Source: Cytophagaceae bacterium
GTDB lineage: Bacteria > Bacteroidota > Bacteroidia > Cytophagales > Cytophagaceae
Direction of reading: 5' to 3'
NCBI GenBank assembly: GCA_021151805.1
Contig: JAGKWN010000006.1
Span: 11,298-75,297 of the forward strand
DNA: 64,000 bases
The notes under the pieces: model-generated
The model's input: the letters and a program-made list of their open reading frames with translations, nothing else
Told to the model about the DNA's origin: nothing
Database searches by the model: none
Shown here: positions 43,712-53,499 of the stretch, in pieces
Numbering within the stretch: position 1 is the stretch's first letter
Layout: each line of letters opens with the position of its first letter
Position numbers and translations under genes: made by a program

Positions 43712-46117
43712 ATGAGCCATCGAAAAATCCGCAAAGTTGCAGTATTAGGTTCCGGCGTAATGGGGTCTCGCATTGCATGTCATTTTGCAAACATTGGTCT
43801 GGAAGTATTGCTTCTGGATATTGTACCGAAAGAACCGAATGATGCTGAAAAAGCAAAAGGTTTGACACTTGAAAGCAAAGCTGTTCGCAACCGGATTGTG
43901 AACGATGCCTTGCAGGCTTCTTTAAAATCAAATCCTGCACCGTTGTATGATGCTGCGTTTGTATCACGCATCGCTACAGGTAATTTTGAAGACAACATGA
44001 AAGACATTGCTTCTTTCGACTGGATCGTTGAAGCTGTTGTTGAAAATTTAGATATTAAGAAAAAGGTTTACGAACAGGTTGAATCCTTCCGTAAGCCCGG
44101 CACGCTTATAACGTCAAACACTTCAGGTATACCCATGCACCTGATGTCTGAAGGCAGAAGCGAAGACTTTCAAAAACATTTCTGCGGCGTACACTTCTTT
44201 AACCCACCGCGCTACATGCGCTTATTAGAAATCATTCCCGGACCGAAAACAAGTCCTGAGGTAATTGATTTCTTAATGCTTTATGGCGATCTGTATTTAG
44301 GAAAAACAACCGTACTATGTAAAGATACGCCAGGCTTCATTGCCAACCGCATTGGTATTTATGGCATCATGGAGTCGCTGCACACCATCGTTGAACTTGG
44401 CTTAACGGTTGAAGAAGTAGATAAACTAACGGGGCCGGTGATCGGCCGTCCGAAATCTGCAACCTTCCGTACGCTTGATGTGGTGGGGATTGACACAGTA
44501 ATCAAAGTTGCAAATGGTTTAGGTGCAGGTGCACCAAACGATGAAGCAAAAGACATGTTTGTTCTGCCTGAGATTTTGAAAAAAATTGATGAGAACAAAT
44601 GGTATGGCGATAAATCGCAGCAAGGTTTTTATAAGAAAACAAAAAATGCTGCCGGGCAAACAGAGATTCTTTCATTGAATTTAAATTCATTGGAATACGG
44701 TACGCAGCAGAAAGTAAAATTTGCAGCGCTTGAACAAACAAAAGCGATCGAAGATTTAAAACCACGCTTCTCTGTTTTAATTAAATCACAGGACAAAGCA
44801 GGACAGTTCTACAGAAGAACATTCTTAGGTCTGTTCAAATACGTATCAAACCGTATTCCTGAAATTTCAGACGAACTATATCGTATCGACGATGCCATGC
44901 GTACCGGTTTCGGCTGGGAACTTGGTCCGTTTGAAACATGGGATGCTGTTGGTGTAGCGAAGGCCGTGAAGATGATGGAAGAAGATGGCCGCAAGCCTGC
45001 AGCATGGGTATATGAAATGCTTGAAGCAGGAAACGCAAGCTTCTACAAATCAGAAAACGGAAAACGTTTGTACTATGATATTCCAAGCAAGTCGTACAAA
45101 GTAATTCCGGGAACAGAATCTTTCATCATTTTAGATACACTGCGTGCAAACAAGCCGGTGTTTAAAAATGCTGGCGCTACGTTGCATGACATTGGCGATG
45201 GTATTGTTAACCTTGAGTTCCACACAAAAATGAATACGCTGGGCGGCGAAGTTGTAGATGCAATCAACCGTTCCATTGGTATTGCAGAAAAAGATTTCCG
45301 TGGTATTGTGATCGGTAATGATGGCGCAAACTTCTCTGCCGGTGCAAACCTTGCATTGGTATTGATGTATGCGATCGAGCAGGAATATGATGAAATTGAT
45401 TTCATGATCCGTGCGTTCCAGAACACGATGATGCGTGCGCGTTACTCATCGATTCCGGTAGTAGTAGCACCACACAACTTAACACTTGGCGGCGGCTGCG
45501 AAATGACATTGCACGCCGATCATGTACAGGCCTTTGCTGAAACCTACATAGGCCTGGTAGAGTTTGGTGTTGGTTTGATTCCGGCCGGTGGTGGTACAAA
45601 AGAATTCACGCTTCGTGTGAGTGATTCATTTGAAGATGGCGATATCCAGGTAAACAACCTGAAAAATATGTACATGCACATTGCAACCGCAAAAGTTGCA
45701 ACATCTGCGGAAGAAGCAAGAAGTATGGGTATCCTTCGTAAGAACGATGGTATTACGTTGAACAGAAGTCGTTTGATTGCAGACGCGAAAGCTGCAGCGA
45801 TCAGTTTGGCAGAAGCAGGGTACACACAACCGAAACAACGCAAGGATATTAAAGTCCTTGGTCAGTCGGCTTTAGGCATGTTCTATGCAGGTGCGAACTC
45901 TATGGTATCAGGTAAATATATGTCAGAGCACGATCGTAAAATTTCTGAAAAGCTTGCATACATCATGTGCGGTGGTGATCTTTCAGCACCAACATTGGTA
46001 TCCGAGCAATACCTGCTGGATCTTGAACGCGAAGCATTCTTATCCTTAACAGGTGAGAAGAAAACGCTTGAGCGTATCCAGAGTATTTTAACGAGCGGTA
46101 GACCGTTGAGAAACTAG
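43712..46117 (+). CDS. fadN: 3-hydroxyacyl-CoA dehydrogenase / enoyl-CoA hydratase
   Basis: An 801-residue two-domain beta-oxidation enzyme. The N-terminal dehydrogenase begins with the NAD motif VLGSGVMGSR (Gly13, Gly15, Gly18). The dehydrogenase C-terminal region follows, and the enoyl-CoA hydratase-like crotonase domain lies in the C-terminal half: IVIGNDGANFSAGANLAL, VVAPHNLTLGGGCEM and ETYIGLVEFGVGLIPAGGGTKEF (all in parts). Length and order match B. subtilis FadN (YusL), and the next fad genes follow in the FadN-FadA-FadE order of B. subtilis. The stop is immediately followed by CTAG-rich repeats. Confidence 0.9.
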   Translation: MSHRKIRKVAVLGSGVMGSRIACHFANIGLEVLLLDIVPKEPNDAEKAKGLTLESKAVRNRIVNDALQASLKSNPAPLYDAAFVSRIATGNFEDNMKDIASFDWIVEAVVENLDIKKKVYEQVESFRKPGTLITSNTSGIPMHLMSEGRSEDFQKHFCGVHFFNPPRYMRLLEIIPGPKTSPEVIDFLMLYGDLYLGKTTVLCKDTPGFIANRIGIYGIMESLHTIVELGLTVEEVDKLTGPVIGRPKSATFRTLDVVGIDTVIKVANGLGAGAPNDEAKDMFVLPEILKKIDENKWYGDKSQQGFYKKTKNAAGQTEILSLNLNSLEYGTQQKVKFAALEQTKAIEDLKPRFSVLIKSQDKAGQFYRRTFLGLFKYVSNRIPEISDELYRIDDAMRTGFGWELGPFETWDAVGVAKAVKMMEEDGRKPAAWVYEMLEAGNASFYKSENGKRLYYDIPSKSYKVIPGTESFIILDTLRANKPVFKNAGATLHDIGDGIVNLEFHTKMNTLGGEVVDAINRSIGIAEKDFRGIVIGNDGANFSAGANLALVLMYAIEQEYDEIDFMIRAFQNTMMRARYSSIPVVVAPHNLTLGGGCEMTLHADHVQAFAETYIGLVEFGVGLIPAGGGTKEFTLRVSDSFEDGDIQVNNLKNMYMHIATAKVATSAEEARSMGILRKNDGITLNRSRLIADAKAAAISLAEAGYTQPKQRKDIKVLGQSALGMFYAGANSMVSGKYMSEHDRKISEKLAYIMCGGDLSAPTLVSEQYLLDLEREAFLSLTGEKKTLERIQSILTSGRPLRN

Positions 46118-46311
46118 TTTCTAGTTGCCAGGTACGAGAAAATAAGTTGCTAGGCGCTAGTTTCTAGTTACTAGACAAAAGAATAAAACATAGTTATATA
46201 GATGAGCGGGGGTGACTCTAAATAACTTTTAAAATAAATATTATCAATCAACTAAGTAAAGAGTTTTTGAAAGTCTAGTAACTAGAAACTAGCACCTAGA
46301 AACTCGCAACT
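46114..46311. repeat. CTAG-rich inverted repeat between fadN and the four-helix-bundle gene
   Basis: GCTAGTTTCTAGTTACTAGA (46156-46175) plus one more base is the exact 21-base reverse complement of 46273-46293, with 96 bases between. Further copies of the CTAG/AACT words extend to 46114 on the left and 46311 on the right. An RNA copy would form a long stem. Confidence 0.7.
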
Positions 46312-46320
46312 AAATAAGCT

Positions 46321-46686
46321 ATGAATAATTTTAAAGAGTTAAAAGTTTGGCAAAAAAGTATGACACTTGTAAAAGAGATATATTCTGTAACCAAAGATTT
46401 TCCTAAGGAGGAACGCTTTGGTATTACAAGTCAAATACAAAGATCTGCTGTTTCTATACCTTCAAATATTGCTGAAGGATGCGGAAGAAGTTCTAATAAA
46501 GAATTCTTTCAATTCTTATCAATTGCTCAAGGTTCAATTTATGAATTAGAAACACAGGTAATTCTGGCAACAGATTTAAACTATATGCCAAACGCATCGT
46601 TTGAAACCATAAACAATCAAATACAGGAAATTCAAAAGATGCTTTTCTCCTTTAAAAAAACTATAAAAGCTAAAACGAATGTTTAA
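46321..46686 (+). CDS. Four-helix-bundle protein (23S rRNA IVS protein family)
   Basis: A 121-residue protein with the family pattern: LKVWQKSMTLVKEIYSVTKDFP near the start (in part), RFGITSQIQRSAVSIPSNIAEGCGR and EFFQFLSIAQGSIYELETQ (in parts). These proteins were first found in intervening sequences of 23S rRNA genes, and Avd of diversity-generating retroelements is a homolog; their function is mostly unknown. The gene is flanked on both sides by CTAG-rich repeats and breaks the fad order, so it looks inserted. Confidence 0.9.
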   Translation: MNNFKELKVWQKSMTLVKEIYSVTKDFPKEERFGITSQIQRSAVSIPSNIAEGCGRSSNKEFFQFLSIAQGSIYELETQVILATDLNYMPNASFETINNQIQEIQKMLFSFKKTIKAKTNV

Positions 46687-46692
46687 CCGTAG

Positions 46693-46725
46693 CGTCTAGT
46701 ACCTAGCAACTAGAACCTAGTAACT
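46693..46725. repeat. CTAG-rich repeat after the four-helix-bundle gene
   Basis: GTCTAGTACCTAGCAACTAG and following words match the other CTAG arrays, but no inverted partner is nearby. It lies ten bases upstream of fadA. Confidence 0.55.
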
Positions 46726-46734
46726 CTAACAAAC

Positions 46735-47919
46735 ATGAAATCACAAGAAGTATATATAGTAGCAGCTTATAGAAGTGCAGTAGGTAAAGCACCACGCGGG
46801 TTGTTCCGTTTTTACCGTGCAGATGATTTAGGAGCTGATGTTGTAAAACATCTGGTAGCTTCTGTTCCTGCATTGGATAAAGAACGCATCGATGATGTAA
46901 TTGTTGGTAACGCTACACCTGAAGCAGAACAAGGCTTGAACATCGGTAGAATGATCTCGCTGATGGGTCTTGACACGGTAAAAGTTCCGGGTATGACGGT
47001 TAACCGTTATTGCTCATCCGGTTTGGAAACCATTGCCATTGCAGATGCAAAGATCCGTGCCGGCTATGCTGATTGTATCATTGCAGGCGGTGTGGAAACG
47101 ATGAGCCCGATCCCGTTCGGTGGTTGGAAAACTGTTCCGAATTACCAATTAACAAAAACACATGCAGACTACTACTGGGGTATGGGCTTGACAGCGGAAG
47201 CAGTAGCTGCTCAATACAATGTATCCAGAGAAGACCAGGATTTATTTTCATACAATTCACACCAGAAGGCAGTAGCGGCTATTAAAAATGGTCACCTGCA
47301 GGATGGTATCGTTCCGATCACGATCAAGGAAACATACCTGGATGAAAAAGAGAAAAAGAAAACAAGAGAATACCAGGTAACGATGGATGAAGGTCCGCGT
47401 GCCGATACAAGCATCCCGGCACTGGCAAAACTTCGTCCGGTGTTTGCAAACGGCGGTTCAGTAACAGCAGGCAACTCTTCGCAAACATCCGATGGTGCAG
47501 CGTTTGTGTTATTGATGTCTGAGAAAATGGTAAAAGAATTAAATCTGAAACCGATTGCCCGGTTGGTATCTTACGCCGTTGCTGGTGTTGAGCCACGCAT
47601 CATGGGTATTGGTCCGGTGGATGCAATTCCGAAGGCATTGAAATTGGCGGATATGAAACAGGACGACATCAATTTAATTGAATTGAATGAAGCCTTCGCT
47701 GCGCAATCATTAGCTGTTATCCGTACACTTGGTTTGGATGAATCTAAGATCAACGTAAACGGTGGTGCTATTGCATTGGGTCACCCGCTTGGCTGTACCG
47801 GCGCTAAATTATCTGTACAGATCTTTAATGAACTGAAACGTACCAACCAGAAATACGGCATGGTTACCATGTGCGTAGGTTCAGGACAAGGTGCAGCAGG
47901 TATCTTTGAAATGTTATAG
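46735..47919 (+). CDS. fadA: Acetyl-CoA acyltransferase (thiolase)
   Basis: A 394-residue thiolase for the last step of beta-oxidation. Catalytic residues are Cys93 in NRYCSSGLETI, the His in GGAIALGHPLGCTG near residue 351 and the Cys in MCVGSGQGAAG near 381. NEAFAAQ is also present. Matches FadA (YusK) in length and layout. Confidence 0.93.
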   Translation: MKSQEVYIVAAYRSAVGKAPRGLFRFYRADDLGADVVKHLVASVPALDKERIDDVIVGNATPEAEQGLNIGRMISLMGLDTVKVPGMTVNRYCSSGLETIAIADAKIRAGYADCIIAGGVETMSPIPFGGWKTVPNYQLTKTHADYYWGMGLTAEAVAAQYNVSREDQDLFSYNSHQKAVAAIKNGHLQDGIVPITIKETYLDEKEKKKTREYQVTMDEGPRADTSIPALAKLRPVFANGGSVTAGNSSQTSDGAAFVLLMSEKMVKELNLKPIARLVSYAVAGVEPRIMGIGPVDAIPKALKLADMKQDDINLIELNEAFAAQSLAVIRTLGLDESKINVNGGAIALGHPLGCTGAKLSVQIFNELKRTNQKYGMVTMCVGSGQGAAGIFEML

Positions 47920-48092
47920 TTACTAGGTTCTAGTCGCTAGTTACTAGACTAGAGTACTGGTAACTAATCGCCGTTTGCGAATTCAAGCAACGACATAACA
48001 ACACTTAATAAATAGCTGAACTCTATTAAAAATCATCCGTAAATTAAATTATAAACCATTTGTCTAGTAACTAGTACCTAGCAACTGGAAAC
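47917..48092. repeat. CTAG-rich inverted repeat between fadA and fadE
   Basis: CTAGTTACTAGAC at 47937-47949 pairs with GTCTAGTAACTAG at 48062-48074, flanked by more CTAG/AACT words on both sides, spanning 47917-48092. Same word family as 46114-46311. Confidence 0.65.
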
Positions 48093-48129
48093 CATACAAA
48101 TCATTAACAAACACAAACACAGCATCCAT

Positions 48130-49923
48130 ATGTCCACACCATCCACATCAACCGACAAGCGCTTTAAAGGAGGCGAGTACATCATTCGCGAACAGGAAGC
48201 ATCAAGCATCTTCATTCCTGAACAATTTGATGAAGAGCAACGCATGATGGCTGATATGGCCAGAGATTTTTTAGCTACAGAAGTACATCCGATTCTGGAT
48301 CGTATCGATGCGCAGGAACCAGGCTTGATGGAAAAGCTTCTGGAGAAAGCCGGAGAACTTGGTTTGCTGGCAACATCCATTCCTGAAAAGTACGAAGGTT
48401 TCGGGAAAGACTTCAACACATCCCTGCTGTTAACTGAGATCGTTGGTGCGGGTCACTCGTTTGCTGTAGCACTGGCTGCACATACAGGTATCGGTACTTT
48501 GCCGATTCTATACTTTGGTACAGAAGAACAAAAGAAAAAATATTTACCTAAGCTTGCCAGCGGTGAATGGAAAGCAAGTTATTGCTTAACAGAACCAGGC
48601 TCCGGTTCGGATGCATTGGCAGCTAAAACAAAGGCAGTGCTTTCTGCGGATGGAAGTCATTATATTCTGAACGGACAGAAAATGTGGATCACAAACGCAG
48701 GTTTTGCTGATACATTCATTGTGTTTGCGCAGATCGATGGCGATAAATTCACAGGCTTTATTGTTGAAAAAGGCGAAGGCGTTACGCTTGGTAACGAAGA
48801 GCATAAAATGGGTATCAAAGGTTCTTCCACCCGCCAGGTTTTCTTCAACGACTGCAAAGTGCCGAAAGAAAATATCTTAGGTGAAATTGGTAAAGGACAC
48901 TTGATCGCGTTCAACATCTTAAATATCGGCCGTATCAAGCTTGCTGCTGCCGCTTTGGGTGGTTCAACACGTGTGAGCACGCTATCTATTCAGTATGCAA
49001 AAGAGCGTATCCAGTTCAAACAACCGATTGCAAACTTCGGCGCTATTCAATATAAATTAGCTGAACAGGCAATTAAAATATATACTGTTCAATCTGCGAT
49101 GTACCGTGCCGGACAAGGCATCAACGAAGCAGAGGAAGAACTGGTAAAACAAGGCAAGACCTACGAAGAAGCATTGCTGGCTGCTGCGCAGGAATATGCG
49201 ATTGAGTGTGCGATGCTGAAAGTAGCCGGTTCGGAAACGCTGGATTATGTGAGTGATGAAGGTGTACAGATCTTAGGTGGTTATGGATTCTCTGCTGATT
49301 ATCCGATGGATCGTTCATACAGAGACTCACGTATCAACCGTATCTTTGAAGGTACAAACGAGATCAACCGTATGCTTACCATGGACATGTTCCTGAAGAA
49401 AGCAATGAAAGGCGAACTTGACCTGATGGGTCCTGCAATGGCCGTTCAGAAAGAGCTAATGGCGATTCCTGATTTCGGTTCAGAAGACGAAGGTTTATTC
49501 GCGGAAGAAAAGAAAGCAATCCGGAACATGAAGAAGGCATTGCTGATGATTGCCGGTGCAGCCGCACAGAAGTATATGGATAAGCTTGCTACAGAGCAGG
49601 AGATCTTAATGAACATGGCAGACATCGCAATAGATATTTATGTAGCTGAATCTACACTGCTTCGTACAGAGAAACTGATTTCTATGAAAGGCGAAGCAGC
49701 TGTACAAGGTCAGATCGATATGACGAAGGTAAACGTGTTTGATGCTGCTGACCGTATCAACATCGCTGGTAAAAACGCAATCAACTCCATGGCAGATGGC
49801 GACATGCAACGCATGATGCTGATGGGCTTGAAACGTTTCACAAAAGTAGCTCCATTAAACACCAAAGACGCACGAAGAAGAATCGCTGCGCAGTTGATTG
49901 AAGCGAATCAATATTGTTTCTAA
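48130..49923 (+). CDS. fadE: Acyl-CoA dehydrogenase
   Basis: A 597-residue FAD-dependent acyl-CoA dehydrogenase of the FadE (YusJ) type. The FAD/substrate region has YCLTEPGSGSDALA and MWITNAGFADTF; the C-terminal region holds the motif GYGFSADYPMDRSYRDSRI and FEGTNEINRM (in parts). An additional C-terminal region of about 180 residues makes it longer than classical 380-residue enzymes, as in the very-long-chain type. It is the third member of the fad order. Confidence 0.92.
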   Translation: MSTPSTSTDKRFKGGEYIIREQEASSIFIPEQFDEEQRMMADMARDFLATEVHPILDRIDAQEPGLMEKLLEKAGELGLLATSIPEKYEGFGKDFNTSLLLTEIVGAGHSFAVALAAHTGIGTLPILYFGTEEQKKKYLPKLASGEWKASYCLTEPGSGSDALAAKTKAVLSADGSHYILNGQKMWITNAGFADTFIVFAQIDGDKFTGFIVEKGEGVTLGNEEHKMGIKGSSTRQVFFNDCKVPKENILGEIGKGHLIAFNILNIGRIKLAAAALGGSTRVSTLSIQYAKERIQFKQPIANFGAIQYKLAEQAIKIYTVQSAMYRAGQGINEAEEELVKQGKTYEEALLAAAQEYAIECAMLKVAGSETLDYVSDEGVQILGGYGFSADYPMDRSYRDSRINRIFEGTNEINRMLTMDMFLKKAMKGELDLMGPAMAVQKELMAIPDFGSEDEGLFAEEKKAIRNMKKALLMIAGAAAQKYMDKLATEQEILMNMADIAIDIYVAESTLLRTEKLISMKGEAAVQGQIDMTKVNVFDAADRINIAGKNAINSMADGDMQRMMLMGLKRFTKVAPLNTKDARRRIAAQLIEANQYCF

Positions 49924-49951
49924 GAGTTGCCACCAGGTAACTGTTCCATAC

Positions 49952-49997
49952 AAAACCCGTCCGGCTGCTCCTTGTGGTCCGACGGGTTTTTGTTTTT
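49952..49997 (+). terminator. Terminator after fadE
   Basis: AAAACCCGTC (49952-49961) / GACGGGTTTT (49981-49990) with a 19-base loop, followed by TGTTTTT. Confidence 0.8.
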
Positions 49998-50319
49998 ATA
50001 AATAAAACTACGCATATTGAATCGCCAGCTGATTTTTGAATGGAGATTGCCCCTACGTTTTTTGAAATTCAAAATCCAGTATCCGATTATTATCCGGATA
50101 TATCCTTTTAATGAAACGGATAAGTTAAATACATATGAAATATATATGCAAGTAGGTGCGTGTATCAACTAGTTAGCACTCACCCTAAAAGACCGACACG
50201 ACCGACAATAAATGAACCGAAAAATGAAAGACAAAATGCCAAACATTTGCTTTTGCCCCAACGCTCCCAAGCCCACCCACCACCCGATAAGAGGACAAAG
50301 GACAGTTTAAAGGCAATTT

Positions 50320-50352
50320 TTGAATTTAACAGGATTATAAAAAGTAACTTTA
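50320..50352 (+). promoter_or_regulatory. Putative hsdM promoter
   Basis: TTG at 50320 and TAACTTTA at 50345 are spaced by 22 bases. The -7 box deviates from TAnnTTTG in the last base. The ATG of hsdM is 37 bases on. Confidence 0.4.
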
Positions 50353-50388
50353 CAACCCAATTAAAGAATTAAATTTTAAGACAATATA

Positions 50389-51981
50389 ATGGCAAAAATA
50401 GCAAAGACAGAACAAGAAGAACCACTAGAGAAAAAACTCTGGAAAGCTGCCGACAAGCTCCGTAAAAATATGGATGCTGCGGAATACAAACACGTTGCTT
50501 TAGGTTTAATCTTCTTGAAATATATATCAGACGCATTTGAAGAACAATATCAAAAATTAGTTGCTCAAAAAAGTGAAGGTGCTGACCCCGAAGACAAAAA
50601 CGAGTATGTAGCGGAGAAAGTGTTTTTTGTTCCTGCAACGGCTCGTTGGTCATACATACAAGGCAGAGCAACACAACCTACTATTGGCAAAGACATTGAT
50701 GATGCAATGGATGCTATTGAAAAAGACAACCCTTCTTTGCGTGGTGTTTTACCAAAAGTCTTTGCACAGGAAAAATTGGACAAAACGAGTTTAGGCGGTC
50801 TTGTTAACCTTGTAGGTTCTGCAACTATAGGGACAAAGGAAGCACAAAGCAAAGATATTTTAGGTCAAGTTTTTGAATACTTCTTAGGTGAATTTGCCTT
50901 AGCAGAAGGCAAGAAAGGCGGACAGTTTTACACTCCGCAAAGTGTAGTGAAATTATTAGTAGAAATGCTTGAACCTTACGAAGGACGAGTATTTGACCCT
51001 TGTTGTGGTAGCGGTGGAATGTTTGTGCAAAGTGAGAAGTTCATTAATAAACATCAAGACTATTACAAGAAAAAAGGAAAAGCAGGTTTAAGTTTAAATC
51101 CAGTAGACCGAATTTCCATTTACGGGCAAGAGAGCAATCAAACAACTTGGCGATTGGCAAAAATGAATTTGTCTATTCGTGGCATTGACAGCAGTAATGT
51201 AAAATGGAACAACGAAGGTTCTTTTTTAAATAATGCCCACAAAGATTTAAAAGCAGATTATATAATTGCCAATCCACCGTTTAACGATAGTGATTGGAGT
51301 GGTGAATTATTGCGTGATGATGCAAGATGGAAAGTGCTTGGCGAAAAGCTAACACCACCCACAGGAAATGCAAACTATGCTTGGATTCAACATTTCCTAT
51401 ATCATTTAGCACCCACAGGTCAAGCAGGATTTGTTTTATCTAAAGGTTCCCTAACAAGCAATACAACAGGCGAAGGAGATATCAGAAAAGCACTGGTTGA
51501 AAAAGGACTAGTTGACTGTATTGTTAATCTACCGACTAAATTATTTTTGAATACACAGATTCCCGCTTGCTTATGGTTTTTGTCAAGAAACAAAACAAAT
51601 GGAGGTTTTAGAAATCGTGAAAATGAAATTTTGTTTATTGATGCCCGAAACCTTGGTTTTTTAGTAAACAAAAGAAACCGAGACTTAACTGATGAAGATG
51701 TTGACTTGATTGCTGGAACTTACCACAATTGGCGAAATAAAGAAGGAAATTATGAAGATGTAGCTGGTTTTTGTAAATCAGCAACTATTGAAGAAGTTAA
51801 GAAATTAAACTACACGCTAACCCCAGGCAGATATGTTGGCTTAGCAGATGAAGAAGACGACTTCAATTTTGAAGAACGATTTTTATTCTTGAAAGCAGAA
51901 TTGGAAAAACAGATTGCGGAAGAAGAAGAACTCAACAAAGCTATAATATCTAATCTTTCTAAAATCAAAATTGCAGAATGA
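50389..51981 (+). CDS. hsdM: Type I restriction-modification methyltransferase subunit
   Basis: A 530-residue N6-adenine DNA methyltransferase. The N-terminal helical domain contains [20 protein letters not shown] (about residues 18-37). The SAM motif [11 protein letters not shown] is near residue 202 and the catalytic NPPF is at about 293-296. Codons look A+T-richer than in the fad genes before it. It starts the seven-gene operon and ends by a four-base overlap with hsdS. Confidence 0.95.
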   Translation: MAKIAKTEQEEPLEKKLWKAADKLRKNMDAAEYKHVALGLIFLKYISDAFEEQYQKLVAQKSEGADPEDKNEYVAEKVFFVPATARWSYIQGRATQPTIGKDIDDAMDAIEKDNPSLRGVLPKVFAQEKLDKTSLGGLVNLVGSATIGTKEAQSKDILGQVFEYFLGEFALAEGKKGGQFYTPQSVVKLLVEMLEPYEGRVFDPCCGSGGMFVQSEKFINKHQDYYKKKGKAGLSLNPVDRISIYGQESNQTTWRLAKMNLSIRGIDSSNVKWNNEGSFLNNAHKDLKADYIIANPPFNDSDWSGELLRDDARWKVLGEKLTPPTGNANYAWIQHFLYHLAPTGQAGFVLSKGSLTSNTTGEGDIRKALVEKGLVDCIVNLPTKLFLNTQIPACLWFLSRNKTNGGFRNRENEILFIDARNLGFLVNKRNRDLTDEDVDLIAGTYHNWRNKEGNYEDVAGFCKSATIEEVKKLNYTLTPGRYVGLADEEDDFNFEERFLFLKAELEKQIAEEEELNKAIISNLSKIKIAE

Positions 51982-53102
51982 GTGAGTGGAAAGAATATAA
52001 TCTAAATGAAGTGTATGACTTTGCTTCGGGACTTTCAAAAGGAGCTTCTGAATTTGGTTTTGGACACGGATTTCTTGGCTTTAAAGATGTGTTTCATAAC
52101 TTTTTTGCTCCTGATGAACTTACCAGTTTAGTTAACTCAACAGAAAAAGAACAGGAAAGTTGCTCCATAAAAAGAGGTGATGTTTTTCTGACAAGAACAA
52201 GCGAAACAGATGAAGATTTGGGAATGAGTTGTGTGGCTTTGAAAGATTACCCTAAAGCAACTTTCAATGGATTTACAAAAAGATTGAGACCAAAAGGCAA
52301 TGTTGAAATTCTACCCGAATATGCAGGCTTTTATTTTCGTTCTCCTAGGTTTAGGGCTTCCGTCTCTGGAATGTCATCTATTACAACAAGGGCGAGTTTG
52401 AATAACTCAATGCTTGCAGATTTGAAAATACCTGTTCCTTCAATAAATGAGCAAAAGGCTATCTCGGAAACCTTAATGGCTCTCCATAAAAAAATTGAAT
52501 TGCTTGAAAGACAAATTAATACTTTAGAAAAACTAGGAGGGACTTTATTTAGGCAATGGTTTGTAGATGAAGCAAGAGCTGATTGGGAGATAAAACAATT
52601 AGATGAGTTTTTCCCTGTAATCACAGGAAAAAGGGATGCAAACTTCGCTACCGAAAATGGCAAATATCCATTTTTTACTTGTTCTCAAAAGTCCTTTAAA
52701 TGTGATAGTTACTCATTTGATGGCCATTCAATATTATTAGCAGGTAACGGAGATTTTAGCGTAAAAAGGTATAAAGGTAAGTTTGATGCCTACCAAAGAA
52801 CCTATGTATTAATTCCAAAGGAAGAAAAATATGTAGGATTCTTGTTTTATCTAATGCAATACTTTTTAAATGATATCACAATGGGTGCACAAGGTTCAGT
52901 GATAAGTTTTCTTACTAAAGGAATGATTACTGATTATAAGTTTCCATTCCCTAAAAATGATTATGATGAAAAACTAATAAAGATTAATTCTCTAAATAAT
53001 AAAATTGATGCAAACGTGCATCAAATAGAAAATTTGACAAAGCTTAGAAATTCGATTTCACCCAAAATATTTAATAAACAAATTTTCGTTAACTATGAAT
53101 AG
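51978..53102 (+). CDS. hsdS: Type I restriction-modification specificity subunit
   Basis: A 374-residue DNA-recognition protein with two target-recognition domains: TRD1 about 1-155 and TRD2 about 205-330. A helical conserved spacer between them contains [20 protein letters not shown], and a second at the C-terminus has [20 protein letters not shown]. It decides the sequence methylated and cut. It overlaps hsdM by four bases and the next gene by eight. Confidence 0.93.
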   Translation: MSEWKEYNLNEVYDFASGLSKGASEFGFGHGFLGFKDVFHNFFAPDELTSLVNSTEKEQESCSIKRGDVFLTRTSETDEDLGMSCVALKDYPKATFNGFTKRLRPKGNVEILPEYAGFYFRSPRFRASVSGMSSITTRASLNNSMLADLKIPVPSINEQKAISETLMALHKKIELLERQINTLEKLGGTLFRQWFVDEARADWEIKQLDEFFPVITGKRDANFATENGKYPFFTCSQKSFKCDSYSFDGHSILLAGNGDFSVKRYKGKFDAYQRTYVLIPKEEKYVGFLFYLMQYFLNDITMGAQGSVISFLTKGMITDYKFPFPKNDYDEKLIKINSLNNKIDANVHQIENLTKLRNSISPKIFNKQIFVNYE

Positions 53103-53499
53103 AATAATAGCCCTTAAAGGCAGAGGAAATTCAGGAAAGACAACCACTATTAATATGTTGCCAAGTATTTTATTGGCAAACGGCTACAGCCGTGTTGCAG
53201 GAATGTATCAAAAACACGGTGGGGACTTTTTAGATGTATTTGAGAACGGCAAACACAGAGTTGGTGTAACAAGCTCAGGGGACACTTATGATTTGGTTCA
53301 CGATAGATTGACGGATTTGATTAATGCAAAATGTGATGTTTGTGTTTGTGCTTGCAGAACTTCAGGAGGCACTCATACTGCTATCTATAATTTTACTGGC
53401 TATACTTCACACTTTGAGCAAAAAACTTACGCTCCTACTCCTGCACAAGAACCAATTGTAAATGCGGCTGATGCCAACAAATTATTTTCGTTGATTTAA
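53095..53499 (+). CDS. Small P-loop protein within the RM operon
   Basis: A 134-residue protein of unknown family. It has the Walker A motif KGRGNSGKTTT at residues 8-18, with a hydrophobic stretch, CDVCVCACRTSGGTHT, around 82-97, where the segment ending in Cys-Arg may serve as the Walker B strand. The protein is about as short as a P-loop domain can be and has no partner domain. It overlaps hsdS by eight bases and the next gene by one base. It may be an ATP/GTP-binding effector or an accessory for the RM complex; no function is known to me. Confidence 0.7.
   Translation: MNRIIALKGRGNSGKTTTINMLPSILLANGYSRVAGMYQKHGGDFLDVFENGKHRVGVTSSGDTYDLVHDRLTDLINAKCDVCVCACRTSGGTHTAIYNFTGYTSHFEQKTYAPTPAQEPIVNAADANKLFSLI

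Larger units (their letters stand above)
49924..50388. other. Junction between fad cluster and the defence operon
   Basis: 465 bases. It includes the fadE terminator, a palindromic stretch near 50080-50105 (ATCCGATTATTATCCGGATA, followed by TATCC), and a G-poor, A/C-rich stretch at 50155-50300 that shares the word ACATTTGC with the right border of the island (58754-58762). A candidate hsdM promoter is at 50320-50352. No protein gene is seen. Confidence 0.55.

Noticed and set aside
46693..46725. tRNA-like fold in the CTAG repeat
   Set aside because: No acceptor-stem, D- or T-loop signature; the stems are just repeated CTAG words.
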